A stretch of 64,000 nt of DNA from Streptomyces sp. NBC_01431 (lineage in GTDB: Bacteria; Actinomycetota; Actinomycetes; Streptomycetales; Streptomycetaceae). Below are positions 1 through 9,520 of the stretch, piece by piece. The position numbers and the translations under genes were made by a program. The DNA is taken from assembly GCF_036231355.1 (NCBI RefSeq), contig NZ_CP109496.1:7998001-8062000 (forward strand), given 5' to 3'. Below the pieces are notes generated by a model. That model was not told the DNA's origin. It searched no databases and worked only from the letters and a program-made list of their open reading frames with translations. Within the stretch, counting starts at the first letter, position 1. Every line of letters starts with the position of its first letter.

Positions 1-1404
1 GAATGGTCCAGTTCCCCGCCTGAACTGCTGCTGGCCGTCGACCGGACCAGCAGTCGACCGCTGCGCGCGCAGCTGGAGTATGGGCTGCGGGATGCCATCC
101 GCACCGGCCGCCTGGCGGTCGGCGAACGGCTGCCGTCCTCCCGGGAACTCGCCCGCGCGCTCGGCCTCTCGCGCGGGCTGGTGCAGGAGTGCTACGCCCA
201 ACTCCAATCCGAGGGCTACCTGGTGACCCGCCCTGGCTCCGCCACCCGGGTGGCGGCGGGTGCCGCGCCGTCGCCCGGTGTCGCCCGGCCGCCGCACACC
301 GCGGCCCCGCGCATGGTGGCCGATTTCCGTTGGGGTGTACCGGACTTGAGTGGTTTCCCGGTCCAGGACTGGCTCTGGGCCACCCGCGAGGCAGCCCGCG
401 CCATGCCGACGACGCAGTTCGACTACGGCGACCCGCGCGGCAGCACGGACCTTCGCGAGGTCCTCGCCGGCTACCTGCGCCGGGTGCGAGCCGCCGCGGC
501 CGGCCCGGAGCACATCGTCGTCTGCAACGGCTACGCCCAGGGCCTCGGGCTCGCCCTCCGCGTCCTCGCGGACAGCGGCGTGCGGACCGTGGCCTTCGAG
601 GACCCCGGCTCACCCGCCACCATCGACGCGGCCGCCACCGCGGCGGGCCTGCGCGCGATTCCCGTACCGGTCGACGAGCACGGCATCGATGTGCACGCGC
701 TGGCCGCGACGGATGCCCGCGCCGTCGTGGTCACCCCCGCCCACCAGTGGCCGACCGGCGTCGCCCTCGCCCCGGAGCGCCGGCTGGCGCTGATCGAGTG
801 GGCCGCGGAGCGCGACGCGATCATCATCGAGGACGACTACGACGCCGAGTTCCGGTACGACCGCGAACCTGTCGGCGCGCTCCAAGGCCTGGCGCCCGAT
901 CGGGTCATCTCCCTCGGCACCGTCAGCAAGTCCCTCGCCCCGGCCCTGCGGATCGGCTGGATGGTCTGCCCACCGGACCTGGCCGAACCGCTCACCGACC
1001 AGAAGCATCGCAGCGACCGCGGCACCCCCACGCTCGACCAGCTCGCCCTGGCCAGGCTGATCGAGTCCGGACGCTTCGACCGCCACCTGCGCCGGATGCG
1101 CGCCACCTACGCGGCTCGCCGTACCGCCCTACTCGCTGCCCTCGTCGAACACACCCCCGAACTCCCGCTCACCGGCCTCGCCGCGGGCTTCCACGCCGTC
1201 GTCCACCTGCCCGCCTGCGCCGACGAATCCCACATTGTCGCGGCCGCCCGCGCACGGTCCGTCGGCCTGTACGGCATGAGCACCTGCCGCGCCGCGCGCG
1301 CCGCCACGCCACCGCAACTCGTCCTCGGCTTCGGCAATGTCGGCGAACGAGACATCAGGGAGGGCATCGCGGCCGTCGGCGATCTGCTCGCCAACGGGTC
1401 GTAG
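1..1404 (+). CDS. MocR-type GntR/aminotransferase-fold transcriptional regulator (5' end outside the window)
   Basis: The frame is open from base 1, so the true start lies upstream. The first ~60 visible residues form a GntR winged helix (LRAQLEYGLRDAI, then LPSSRELARALGLSRG). The rest is a class I aminotransferase fold, with the PLP-lysine region SLGTVSKSLAPALRIGW and the preceding acidic DDYDAEFRY segment. Known MocR proteins (for example PdxR) bind PLP and regulate vitamin B6, GABA or amino-sugar genes. The target here cannot be deduced; the gene 11 bp downstream is a metabolic enzyme. The protein is soluble, with no membrane segment seen. Confidence 0.9.
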   Translation, partial: EWSSSPPELLLAVDRTSSRPLRAQLEYGLRDAIRTGRLAVGERLPSSRELARALGLSRGLVQECYAQLQSEGYLVTRPGSATRVAAGAAPSPGVARPPHTAAPRMVADFRWGVPDLSGFPVQDWLWATREAARAMPTTQFDYGDPRGSTDLREVLAGYLRRVRAAAAGPEHIVVCNGYAQGLGLALRVLADSGVRTVAFEDPGSPATIDAAATAAGLRAIPVPVDEHGIDVHALAATDARAVVVTPAHQWPTGVALAPERRLALIEWAAERDAIIIEDDYDAEFRYDREPVGALQGLAPDRVISLGTVSKSLAPALRIGWMVCPPDLAEPLTDQKHRSDRGTPTLDQLALARLIESGRFDRHLRRMRATYAARRTALLAALVEHTPELPLTGLAAGFHAVVHLPACADESHIVAAARARSVGLYGMSTCRAARAATPPQLVLGFGNVGERDIREGIAAVGDLLANGS

Positions 1405-1415
1405 AGTAACGGCCC

Positions 1416-2165
1416 GTGACCGACACCGCCGATCTCGACCATGCCGAGCTCGCCGTCCTCCTGGACGATGTCCGCGGCTCTGCCGCGCGCCTCGGCGCCG
1501 CTCTCGACACGCTGACCGACCTGGAGGCCCGCGAGCCATCCACGCTTGCAGGCTGGAGTCGCGGCCACGTCATCACCCACCTCGCCCGCAGCGCCGACGT
1601 CTACCGGTGGCTGCTCACCCTTGCTCGCACCGGCGCAGAGCCCGGACCACGGGCCGACGCCGCCACCCTGGACCGCGCGCTGCGCGAGGGTGCCGAGCGC
1701 GACGCCGCCGACCTCGTCGCCGACCTAGACCGCAGCCTGGACCGCCTGCTCGACGAGGCGACAGCCATGCCCACCGACCGCTGGCCCACCCTGGTCACCG
1801 CCCTCGCAGGCTGGCGACACCCGGCCTGGTACACCCTCCACCGTGCCCGGCGCGAACTCGAAACCCACAACGTCGACCTGAACCTCGGTTACACCAGCAC
1901 CGACTGGCCCACTGGCTACGTCACCTGGGCACTCGACGAGAGCATCATCGCCCTGGCGGCACGTGGCTTCGCCGTTGCCCGTATCGGGGCCACTGACCTC
2001 GACCGCACCTGGACCCTCGGACCGACCGGTGCCACCGCTACCGGCCCTGGCCATGCACTCCTCGCCTGGCTCGCCGGCCGCAGGTCGGACGTGCGTCTCC
2101 TCTCGGATCTTCCGCTGCCGACCCCGCCGGCGTGGCCGCTCCCACCGGCACCGGGCTGGGCCTGA
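1416..2165 (+). CDS. Maleylpyruvate isomerase / mycothiol-dependent enzyme family protein
   Basis: This 249-residue protein has the DinB-like four-helix fold of the MDMPI family. The N-terminal half contains the GWSRGHVITHLARSADVYRWLL helix, where the conserved His residues of the metal site are found in this family. It ends with a small C-terminal domain. Characterised relatives use mycothiol, the actinobacterial thiol, in maleylpyruvate isomerisation or other thiol chemistry. The GTG start follows the MocR-type gene by 11 bp, so the two may share a transcript. The substrate is unknown. Confidence 0.8.
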   Translation: MTDTADLDHAELAVLLDDVRGSAARLGAALDTLTDLEAREPSTLAGWSRGHVITHLARSADVYRWLLTLARTGAEPGPRADAATLDRALREGAERDAADLVADLDRSLDRLLDEATAMPTDRWPTLVTALAGWRHPAWYTLHRARRELETHNVDLNLGYTSTDWPTGYVTWALDESIIALAARGFAVARIGATDLDRTWTLGPTGATATGPGHALLAWLAGRRSDVRLLSDLPLPTPPAWPLPPAPGWA

Positions 2166-2328
2166 CGCGGGATCCAGAGGACGGATGCCGGAGCCGAGAG
2201 GAATACGCCACATCGCGAATACGCGCGCTGTACCAACTCAATGAGCCTCAGGCGTCCCATGAGCAGCCCCGAAGTTCTCGGACAGTGGTCCCCGATAGGA
2301 TCATGGTCAGGAACGGTGGAGAGAGCAC

Positions 2329-2619
2329 GTGGCACCAAAGCGTAGGAAGTTCAGTCCCGAATTCAGGGACGAGGCAGTCAAGATGGTGATCGTGGAGTCC
2401 CGGCCGATAGCCGAGGTCGCGCGGGAAATCCAGGTGAACGAGGGAACTCTGGGTACCTGGGTCAGCCGCTACCGGCAGGAGCACGCAGGCGAGGAACCGT
2501 CCCTCAACATCAGCGAACGTGCTCGCCTGCGTGAGCTGGAACGCGAGAACCGTGAACTGCGGATGAAGACCGAGTTTTTGGGAAAAGCGGCAGCCTTCTT
2601 CGCCCAGGAATACCGGTGA
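2329..2619 (+). CDS. IS3-family transposase OrfA (HTH protein)
   Basis: The 96-residue protein begins with GTG and has a helix-turn-helix (FSPEFRDEAVKMVI, then IAEVAREIQVNEGTLGTWV). A leucine-zipper-like coiled coil follows (LRELERENRELRMKTEFLGKAAAFF), as usual for OrfA of IS3 elements. OrfA binds the IS ends. It overlaps orfB by GTGA (2616-2619), the arrangement from which a programmed frameshift makes OrfAB in this family. Confidence 0.92.
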   Translation: MAPKRRKFSPEFRDEAVKMVIVESRPIAEVAREIQVNEGTLGTWVSRYRQEHAGEEPSLNISERARLRELERENRELRMKTEFLGKAAAFFAQEYR

Positions 2620-3497
2620 CGGAGAAGTGCGAGTTCATCGACGGCGAGTCCGACAGTTTCCCCGTACAGCGCATGTGCGCCTGGGCGGGTGTATCCACGT
2701 CCGGTTTCTATCACTGGCGTTCGCGGCCTATGTCGGCAACCGCCGAGCGCCGCGCAGAGCTCAAGGCGATCATCCAGCGGGTGTTCGCCGACTCGCACGA
2801 GACCTATGGTTACCGGCGCGTCCACGCAGCCCTGGAGCGGATGAACGTGCAGGCCGGGCCGGAGCTGGTCCGCGCTCTCATGCGCGAGCTGGGTCTGGTG
2901 CCATGCCAGCCCCGCCCGTGGCGGATTACCACCATCGCCGATGAAACGGCGCCGGCCACGCCCGACTTGATGGCCCGCGGCTTCACCGCGGATGCACCGG
3001 GACGTAAACTGGTCAGCGATATCACATATGTTCACACCTGGGCTGGGTTTCTGTATCTCGCGACGGTCATTGACTGTCACACCAAGGCCGTGGCCGGCTG
3101 GGCGATGGCCGACCACATGAAGACGTCGCTCATATCGGACGCACTCAACATGACGGCACGGAACATCGACCTCGCCGACGGCTGCATATTTCATTCGGAT
3201 CGCGGCAGTCAATACACTTCCCGTGAACTCCGGGAGAAACTCGGTTCGTTGGGGCTCAGAGCCTCCGTCGGCCGCACCGGAGTCTGCTGGGACAATGCCA
3301 TGGCCGAATCATTTTTCGGGGCCCTGAAGAATGAGCTTGTACATCGAACGTCGTTCCCGACGCGCGCGCACGCTCGCCGGGCAATCGTCCGATACATCGA
3401 GATGTTCTGCAATCACAAACGCCTCCACTCCGGCCTCGGCTACCGAACCCCCGCAGAAGTGCACGCCGAGTACGAAGAGTTGCAGGCCACAGCATAG
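2616..3497 (+). CDS. IS3-family transposase OrfB (DDE integrase)
   Basis: The 293-residue catalytic protein has an HTH_21 region (ETYGYRRVHAAL) and an rve integrase core. The catalytic acidic residues sit in KLVSDITYVHTW, in GCIFHSDRGSQYTS, and in the Glu of WDNAMAESFFGALKNE. The length is normal and the frame is intact, so the element may still be active. Confidence 0.93.
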   Translation: MTEKCEFIDGESDSFPVQRMCAWAGVSTSGFYHWRSRPMSATAERRAELKAIIQRVFADSHETYGYRRVHAALERMNVQAGPELVRALMRELGLVPCQPRPWRITTIADETAPATPDLMARGFTADAPGRKLVSDITYVHTWAGFLYLATVIDCHTKAVAGWAMADHMKTSLISDALNMTARNIDLADGCIFHSDRGSQYTSRELREKLGSLGLRASVGRTGVCWDNAMAESFFGALKNELVHRTSFPTRAHARRAIVRYIEMFCNHKRLHSGLGYRTPAEVHAEYEELQATA

Positions 3498-3567
3498 AAA
3501 CCCCTCAACGCCACTGTCCGAGGAACGCAGGGCGGCTCAGTCCCCTCAAAGGGGCCACACCCGAGTC

Positions 3568-4527
3568 CTATGGCTGGGAGGCGTGGAGGAGTTGGAGGCC
3601 GAGGGGGGAGCAGTGGTGGAGGACGGCCTTGCCGTCGCGTCGGGAGGTGATGAGTCCTGCTGCGCGCATTGTGGTGGCGTGTTCGGAGGCGCTGGCTTCG
3701 CTCATGCCCAGGTCGCGGGCGAGTTCTCGCGTGGTGCGGGGCCGGGTCAGGAGCGTGAGGGTGGCTGCGCGGGTGCGGCCGAGGAGGGCTGCCACCGGGC
3801 TGCCGTCGTTGTCCTCGGTGAGCAGGGGCCAGGGGGTGGGGACCGGGTAGACCAGCAGGGTCGACCCGTCGGGGTGGTCGCCGACCAAGGGTCTGCCGGC
3901 CCAGATCGGTGAGGGCAGCAGCGTCAGGCCCCGGCCGCCCAGCAGGAGGTCGGTTGTGGCGGGCACGTCGATCTCCAGCACGGCTCCCGCCCAGCGTGAT
4001 CCAGGGTACAGGCCCGCGAGCATCTCCCGCAGTCCTGCGGTGGCCATGGTGTGGGTGCGCCAAGCCACGTCGGCGGCGTGGCAGTTCGCGATACGCGGCC
4101 CGCACTCCTCGCTGGCCAGCGCGGCGTGGGTCTGGCGCAGGTTGCGGGTCAGGTCGCGCCAGGTGTCGCGGTCGTGCTCCAGCAGGTGACGCATCCCGGT
4201 GGTGAACCGCTTCGAGGTGTGGGTGACCCGCCCCAACTCCTCCTGGACGAAGGAGCCGGGCGTGGTGGCGACCAGTTCCAGTCCTTCATCAAGGGTGGTG
4301 GTGATCGGGTCCAGGAACAGCGGCCCGGCCCCACTTGCCGGGATCAGCTCCAACAGCTGCCGTGTCCCCGCCGGCAGCCTCCGCGCCGCGCTGGCGCGCC
4401 ACCGCTGCATCCGGGGGTCGTTGCGCTGCAGCATCGCCAGTCCCAGCCCTACCTCCATCAAGGGCACGGGTGCGGTGACGAAGCGGGTCCGTAACAGATC
4501 GTCGGTGGTGAAATGCAGGCGCAGCAC
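3568..4527 (-). CDS. ArsR-like winged-helix transcriptional regulator (large, C-terminal HTH)
   Basis: This 319-residue protein starts at GTG. The first ~240 residues are an uncharacterised sensor-like region. The last ~70 form an ArsR/HTH_5 winged helix (TLLTRPRTTRELARDLGMSEASASEHATTMRAAGLI, then RRDGKAVLHH). Proteins of this length and architecture are common orphan regulators in Streptomyces. No metal-binding cysteine motif of the classical ArsR type is present, so metal sensing is unlikely. The inducer and target are unknown. Confidence 0.8.
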   Translation of the reverse strand: MLRLHFTTDDLLRTRFVTAPVPLMEVGLGLAMLQRNDPRMQRWRASAARRLPAGTRQLLELIPASGAGPLFLDPITTTLDEGLELVATTPGSFVQEELGRVTHTSKRFTTGMRHLLEHDRDTWRDLTRNLRQTHAALASEECGPRIANCHAADVAWRTHTMATAGLREMLAGLYPGSRWAGAVLEIDVPATTDLLLGGRGLTLLPSPIWAGRPLVGDHPDGSTLLVYPVPTPWPLLTEDNDGSPVAALLGRTRAATLTLLTRPRTTRELARDLGMSEASASEHATTMRAAGLITSRRDGKAVLHHCSPLGLQLLHASQP

Positions 4528-4766
4528 GCGGCTTCACCGATCCTTTCGGGCAGCGCCGAAACCCTGGACCCGCCCGGTCGACTGGCCCGAACCTAGTCAC
4601 GCCAGCCACCGCTGCCAAGGCCGCCGTGGCCGGGGCCCAGCCTCGGCCGGCAGCCTCCGGCGGGCCCTCCTGGAGGGACCGCGAGGTTCGGATGGAAGCC
4701 GGACAACCGCCGTGTCGCGGATCGCACGCAGCGATCGTGAACGGGAACACCGATGGGGGACACACC

Positions 4767-5081
4767 ATGAGATTCCGCAGAACGTTAGTGACCACCCTCA
4801 CGAGCCTCGTGCCGGCGACAGGCGCCCTGGCGGCGACCGGCGCCACCGCCCAGGCCGCCAAGGTCAGGAGAATGCCGCCCATTGGGATTCTTCCTGGTCA
4901 ACGCCTGGCGCTTCGTCAACGATCTGGCTGGCGCTGCAGCACCCCGGCTCCGCAGGGCCCGGAGGGACTGCAACGCTTCCGTCTCACCGGAAGCTGCCGG
5001 CGCATCCCTTTGGACCGGCGTCAGGCTCTGCGGCTGGCTCAACTTCAACGACCGGCAGGTCGATTGCAGGAGGCAACTATG
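4767..5081 (+). pseudogene. Possible decayed small secreted-protein gene
   Basis: An ATG at 4767 after GGGGGACAC begins a signal-peptide-like stretch (MRFRRTLVTTLTSLV, then ALAATGATAQAA). The frame then becomes compositionally unlike a secreted protein and runs into the next gene without a stop. A more protein-like stretch (FFLVNAWRFVNDLAG) appears in the +1 frame near 4885. I read this as a frameshifted small secreted protein. It could also simply be leader DNA for the following gene. Confidence 0.3.
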
Positions 5082-5468
5082 AGGTTCAGGCTCGGACGCC
5101 GCGCCGCGACGGCCGCGGCAGTCGCGGCGCTCACCTGCAGTGGACTGGGGATAGCGGCGGGCCAGGCGTCTGCGGCGGGGAACACGGACATCTCCCTCTA
5201 CGGATACCACGGGGTGGGCGTCTACGAGGACCCCTCGGCCAGCTTCAAGGTGGGGATACCGGACCTGACCGCTCCGGCTTACGTCTCTTCCGACTGCTGG
5301 CGCCCTGGCCAGTACATCGGTAACGACGGGGACGTGTGGTACCACGTTTACCAGGAGCATTACAGCAACGGTCAGGTGCAGTACAACTACGGCTACGTTT
5401 ACGCGCCGTACGTCGACAACAGCGACGCCTTCCGCAGGGGAGATGTTCCTCGGTGCCCATGGGGGTAG
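5079..5468 (+). CDS. Small secreted SH3-like protein
   Basis: The 129-residue product has a Sec signal peptide (arginine-rich start, hydrophobic stretch AAAVAALTCSGLGIAAG, and a likely cleavage site after QASA). A compact Tyr- and Gly-rich mature domain follows, with two cysteines (SSDCWRPG and RCPWG) likely to form a disulfide. The pattern 'GVGVYEDPSA ... GDVWYHVY ... YGYVYAPYV' resembles bacterial SH3-like domains of exported Streptomyces proteins. The ATG follows GCAGGAGGCAACT. It may bind the cell wall. The function is unknown. Confidence 0.65.
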   Translation: MRFRLGRRAATAAAVAALTCSGLGIAAGQASAAGNTDISLYGYHGVGVYEDPSASFKVGIPDLTAPAYVSSDCWRPGQYIGNDGDVWYHVYQEHYSNGQVQYNYGYVYAPYVDNSDAFRRGDVPRCPWG

Positions 5469-5798
5469 CAACGTACGCCCAGACGTGATCCCTGAACAAG
5501 CGCTGGCCACAACTGCGGTGACATCCGCATCCAGATCCGGGCCTCACGGAATTGACTATCGCGCGGCCTCTGCACCTGAATGTGGCGGGGCCGTGCCCGC
5601 CTATCCGATGGGTAGGCGGGCACGGCCGCCTCGTAGCATCAGGGAGGCGCCACGCGAGCCACGGTGGTCGACTGCCCTGCCCGTTGCCGGGGTGATCAGG
5701 CCGGCAACGGCACGTCTGGACAAAGTATCCGGAACTGCGAGTTCCGTCACTGGCGTAGGTGCCAGCCACTCGCCCCGGACATCCGCAACCCCAACGGT

Positions 5799-5960
5799 CT
5801 ACACCCGGTCGAGTCCGAGCCTGGCGCGCTGCGCGAGTTGCTGTTCGGTCAGCCGGTCGCGGCGCATCTTCTGGTTGGAGATCCATACTCCGAGGCGCAC
5901 GTCGTGGTCCTGGTGGTGAGCGACGCGCAAGGTAAGTATGTACTCGGGGGTTCGCGACGT
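5799..5960 (-). pseudogene. Fragment of a helicase-associated (HA) domain
   Basis: An open stretch between two in-frame stops encodes RVAHHQDHDVRLGVWISNQ, followed by KMRRDRLTEQQLAQRARLGL and a stop. The 'LGVWIxNQ..RRDRLTxEQLAxxARLGL' pattern is the repeat unit found at the C-terminus of actinobacterial DEAD-box helicases carrying the HA domain. Only one repeat remains and there is no start codon. A helicase N-terminal stub is present at 53990-54290; both could come from the same gene family. Confidence 0.5.
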
Positions 5961-5990
5961 TCACCGTGGCCATGACCTGGAGGCGCTGCG

Positions 5991-6599
5991 TTGACGCTCG
6001 TGCGTGACGACACCGTGCACATCAACCCCCGCTCCCCGTCCGGCGCTTGGCCCCGGGGCTCGGTCTTTGTCGACATCGTGTCGCTGGTCTTCGGTCGGGA
6101 GAGCCGTAGGGCCGAGTTGGAGTCGGTGATCCGGCCGCCCGAGGGCGGCCTGGGACGGCTGTGTCCGAGGCGGGCCCGCTGCTCGGTGGTGGCGGAAAGA
6201 ACCTCCGACGCCCGCAGTCGTGAATGGGGTCCGTGGCGAGAACAAGCCTGGTCGCGAAATCCTCCGTCGTGCGCACCGTCGCCGAACGTGACTCATCGTC
6301 TCGCAGCGAGCGGAGTGGAAACGCAGGGAATCCGAGATTCTGCAAATAACCTTCCGTTGTCCAACACGGTAAACCGGGCACCGGTGGAGTCCGGTGCTCT
6401 TCAACACGCGATACGTGAACGCCGCGATACCCAGCTGCGCGAGGGTGGGTTCGACGTCCGCGATGGGGACGTGGCCCGCCGCCCGTTCGTTCGCCACCAC
6501 ATCAACATGGGCGGTACTCCGTCCAGCTCCCCGACCTGCCCGGGGGCTTGCGCCCGCTGCGTGAACCCGCAGGCCACCGACGAGGAGTGACGCCCGGGG
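5991..6599. other. No convincing gene
   Basis: Long open frames exist on both strands, but none has recognisable domain content and codon usage is mixed. The segment lies between the helicase-associated scrap and the Tn3-like scrap and is probably degenerate transposon-derived DNA. Confidence 0.4.
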
Positions 6600-6880
6600 G
6601 CGTCCGATGAGCATCATCTCGCGCTGCTGCTCATGCTGAAGCCGTACCGGCGTATGGGGGCGCTTCCCAAAGCTTGCGGAGATCCCGGAGACGGTCGTGG
6701 ACTGTGTGCGGCGGGCGGTGGAGCTGCCGGACGGGAAACTGCCAGTGCATGCGTCAGCGCGGCGGGCCAGGCAGCGCCGGGTCCTGGTCCGCCGGGGCAC
6801 GGGGGGTTCGCTACGACAGGCCGTACGGGACTTTGGTGATGTCGTGGTCCGCGTCGGGCCCACCGGACTCCCGGCGGCCA
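6600..6880 (+). pseudogene. Remnant of a Tn3-type transposase N-terminal (DUF4158-like) region
   Basis: Three frames together spell a transposase-like sequence. Frame 3 gives DEHHLALLLMLKPYRRMG. After the G-run at 6655-6660 frame 1 gives RFPKLAEIPETVVDCVRRAVELP. After the G-run near 6800 frame 2 gives RGVRYDRPYG. The order and spacing match the N-terminal segment of Tn3-family transposases. There is no downstream catalytic domain. Assignment is from recalled family patterns. Confidence 0.45.
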
Positions 6881-7147
6881 CGCAACGTTGCCGGCAGGGG
6901 GTTTCACGCGTAACGGGTGACGGCGCAGAACCGGGATGTGTGCACGAGGCCTGCGGCTGGGTCAGCCGACACGTGCTCTTCGCGATGCTCCGGGACGGTA
7001 CCTTCTACGACCCCCAACCCGCCCCATCAGCTTGACGACCCCATAGGGGCACCCCCCTTCGAGCCAGGTGCACACCGACTCCTGTGTACCGGGTCGTCGT
7101 CGCTCACCGGCATGTGCAGCTCAGGAAACGGACGTGTGGCGGCCGGC
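6881..7147. other. No convincing gene
   Basis: A short frame ending near 7033 carries WVSRHVLFAMLRDGTFYDPQPA, which looks like the end of some transposase, but there is no supporting context. Nothing else is seen before the convergent esterase stop. Confidence 0.3.
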
Positions 7148-8257
7148 TCAGGAGACGGGCGTGGGGCCCTGCATGTGCTCGCTGATCCACTGGATCAGTC
7201 CGGCGGACTCCATGTTGGGCACGTAGGTCGCGGCGTTGTGCTTGCCGCCCTGGATGACGTTCAGCTTGGTGTGTATGGGGCCCTTCGTGTAGGACTTCAC
7301 GAAGTCCTCGATGGGTGGCATGGCCGCGGTCTCCTTGGTGCCGACCTCGAAGGCAAGGTAGACGTCAGGGTGCCCGGACTTGATCAGCTTCGGGGCGAGC
7401 ACCTTGGGGTTGTTCTCGGCCTTCTCCTGGTCGTGCCCCTTCCACAGGCGGGAGTCCGGGACTATGTCCGGGCCCGCCGCGATGACGGCTTTGAAGCGGT
7501 CGGGCTTCTGCAGCACGGACTTGAGGCCCGCGAAGCCGCCGGTGGAGGCGCCCATGAAGGCCCAGCCGTCGCGGGAGCTGACCGTGCGGAAGTTCTCCTT
7601 GACCAGGTCGGGCACGTCCTCGGTCAGCCAGGTGCCCATCTTCGGCTGGCCGGGGATGTCACTGCCGTCCCAGTACTGGCCTAGCCTGGGGTCCTTGGGG
7701 TCCCGGTCGTGGTCCTCGGGGTTGAGCACCGGCATGACCACGATGAACGGCAGGCTCTTGCCCGCCTTGGACCACTTGGAGATGCTCGCCTCCAGCTTGA
7801 GGTCGGGCCCCATCCAGTAGTTGTTCGGGTACCCGGAGCCGCCGGGCAGCGCGATCAGCACGGGGAAACCGCTCCTCGCGTACTGCGGGTCCTTGTACTG
7901 CGGCGGCACCCAGACCCACACCTTGCCCTTGAACCCGGACTTCTTGCCCTCGTACGTCGTGACGGCGATCTTGCTGCCGTCCTCCGGGACGGTGCCGGAG
8001 ACGGTGAAATCGGCCTTCGGGCCCGTCGGCATGGACGCCTTGGAACTGCTTGTACCGCTCCGTTCGCCGCCCTGCTTGTCGTCCTGGCCGAAGCTGATCG
8101 CGTCGCCCTTGTCGGAGAAGACCTCGAAGTAGTTGAGCACGGGCCACGAGGCAAGGCCGAGTACCGCCACGACGGCGGCTATGAGGACCCAGCGCTTGGT
8201 ACGGTGGCCGAGCCGGCGGCCCTGAGCGGGCCTGGCCACGGTGTCGGGGGGTGTCAT
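7148..8257 (-). CDS. Membrane-anchored alpha/beta-hydrolase (esterase D / antigen-85-like fold)
   Basis: The 369-residue protein has a positively charged N-terminus, one membrane segment (VLIAAVVAVLGLASWPVL) and a Ser/Lys-rich linker to about residue 80. A putative-esterase domain follows. The nucleophile elbow is GASTGGFAG. The oxyanion region is around ALPGGSGYPNNYW, and a candidate catalytic His lies in QGGKHNAATYVP near the end. Relatives include carbohydrate esterases and mycolyltransferase-like enzymes acting outside the membrane. The substrate is not deducible. Confidence 0.8.
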   Translation of the reverse strand: MTPPDTVARPAQGRRLGHRTKRWVLIAAVVAVLGLASWPVLNYFEVFSDKGDAISFGQDDKQGGERSGTSSSKASMPTGPKADFTVSGTVPEDGSKIAVTTYEGKKSGFKGKVWVWVPPQYKDPQYARSGFPVLIALPGGSGYPNNYWMGPDLKLEASISKWSKAGKSLPFIVVMPVLNPEDHDRDPKDPRLGQYWDGSDIPGQPKMGTWLTEDVPDLVKENFRTVSSRDGWAFMGASTGGFAGLKSVLQKPDRFKAVIAAGPDIVPDSRLWKGHDQEKAENNPKVLAPKLIKSGHPDVYLAFEVGTKETAAMPPIEDFVKSYTKGPIHTKLNVIQGGKHNAATYVPNMESAGLIQWISEHMQGPTPVS

Positions 8258-8507
8258 CGTCTGTGCTCCACGTGGTGCTCGTGACTGGGGGCAGGGCGGT
8301 CCGTCCGGCCTGTTCCTGGCGGTGACCAGCCCTGAAGGGCAACGGGAACAGATATTTCAGAGCCCGATAAGAGTTCTCTAAGAGCCCGGGCCGCGGGGCC
8401 GCCCGGTCCCAGTTACGACCTCAACGGAATGACAAGCTGCGTCCCTGGTCGACTCGGGCTGCGCATAACCCCTTGCGGGTGGTGAGACGTCCTCCCACCA
8501 TTGCCCC

Positions 8508-9386
8508 ATGACTAGCGCGTGGATGGGTGTCGAAGCCGCGGACGGGTTTCCCCACGAGGCATTCGAGGGGGCGTACCACGACGCTGTCGTGCGCACACCG
8601 GGGATCTACTCCGCTGATCTTCAGGCGGGTGCAGACACTACCGAGGTCAAGACCCAGATCGCCACTGCGCTCCATGCGGTGGTGTGTACCGCCACCGCCG
8701 GGCGCGCGGGACGGCCCTGGAACTGACCGACCTGGTGAACCTTTCGAGGGAGGAGCGCCTGAGGGACTGGCATTTCACCACCCAGACCCGCCTCTTCGAG
8801 TTCTTCGTCTCCCTCCACTCCACCTTCGAAAGCTCCTTCTACGGGCGCTACTTCGCTGCTTCCCGCCTTGACCGGCAGCGCTTCACCTTCGCTGATGATC
8901 CAGAGAGGTACCAGCGCCTCACGGGGAAGTCGACGACCGAGGCATTTCAGGCGGCATGGCCAAGCGACGTGCTCGCGAGGGCGATCGGACCTGAGGTCCG
9001 ACTCCTTCTACGAGCGACTGGGCAAGGTCCGAAACCGCCTGGCACACCGGATCGCGCCGGGGTTCGAGCACAGGATCACTCTGTCCGCCGGAGTGGAGGT
9101 AACAAGCGGCGGATCACGCACGGACGGACAGGAATGCGAGAGTTACGAACTTGCGTGGCTGGGTGAACCACTCGCCACGATGGTGCCTTCGACCTTGGCA
9201 CAGGCAGAGGAGAAGCTCGGTGCTTGTGGAGCACGGCTGCAACCTTCTTCGCTTCACGGCAATGATGACGAGCTGACCGAGCGCTGGAAGGCCGCACGCC
9301 AGGACGGCGCACCGCCAGGCCAGCTTCGGCATTGGAGTTCGCGGGTGTGCCGATCACGAGGGCTGTGCGTCTACCGTGGCTCGTAG
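8508..9386 (+). pseudogene. Frameshifted HEPN-like protein of unknown function
   Basis: Three overlapping frames read as one ~290-residue protein. Frame 3 from ATG 8508 gives ADGFPHEAFEGAYHDAVVR. Frame 2 from about 8700 gives LELTDLVNLSREERLRDWH. Frame 3 from about 8990 gives SFYERLGKVRNRLAHRIAPG. The last segment carries R-x4-H (RNRLAH at 9029-9046), the catalytic-type motif of HEPN RNases. Frame changes occur near 8700 and 8990. If they are sequencing errors the gene is intact. No toxin or antitoxin partner is visible. Confidence 0.45.
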
Positions 9387-9403
9387 ATTTCTGGGAGGCG
9401 TTG

Positions 9404-9514
9404 ATGGGTGTCGTTGAGGGCAAGCATCGTTCTCCGATCGGGGACGACGGGCATCAGCCGAACCGGCCTGTACCGCCGCCACCGCCTCCGGCGCCCGCGC
9501 CGGACAAGAAGTAG
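9404..9514 (+). CDS. Small proline-rich peptide preceding a methyltransferase
   Basis: The ATG at 9404 has a good ribosome site (GGGAGG at 9393-9398). It opens a 36-residue frame: a polar half (GKHRSPIGDD), then a run of nine prolines and alanines, ending PDKK. The stop is 6 bp before the methyltransferase start, so the two are probably co-translated. It could be a peptide substrate, a leader peptide, or the tail of a longer degraded gene (the frame stays open upstream to 9332). No family is recognised. Confidence 0.4.
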   Translation: MGVVEGKHRSPIGDDGHQPNRPVPPPPPPAPAPDKK

Positions 9515-9520
9515 ACCGCG

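Larger units (their letters stand above)
2274..3526 (+). mobile_element. IS3-family insertion sequence, apparently complete
   Basis: The element contains overlapping orfA and orfB and is bounded by imperfect inverted repeats. The left copy is GTTCTCGGACAGTGG at 2274-2288. The right copy at 3511-3526 is its reverse complement with one extra C. The outer boundary may lie a few bases further out. I see no convincing target-site duplication. Confidence 0.75.

Noticed and set aside
189..1409. A second long frame (406 codons) over the MocR gene
   Set aside because: It is the high-GC shadow of the MocR reading frame: Arg/Pro/His-rich with no domain, whereas frame 1 carries clear GntR and aminotransferase motifs.
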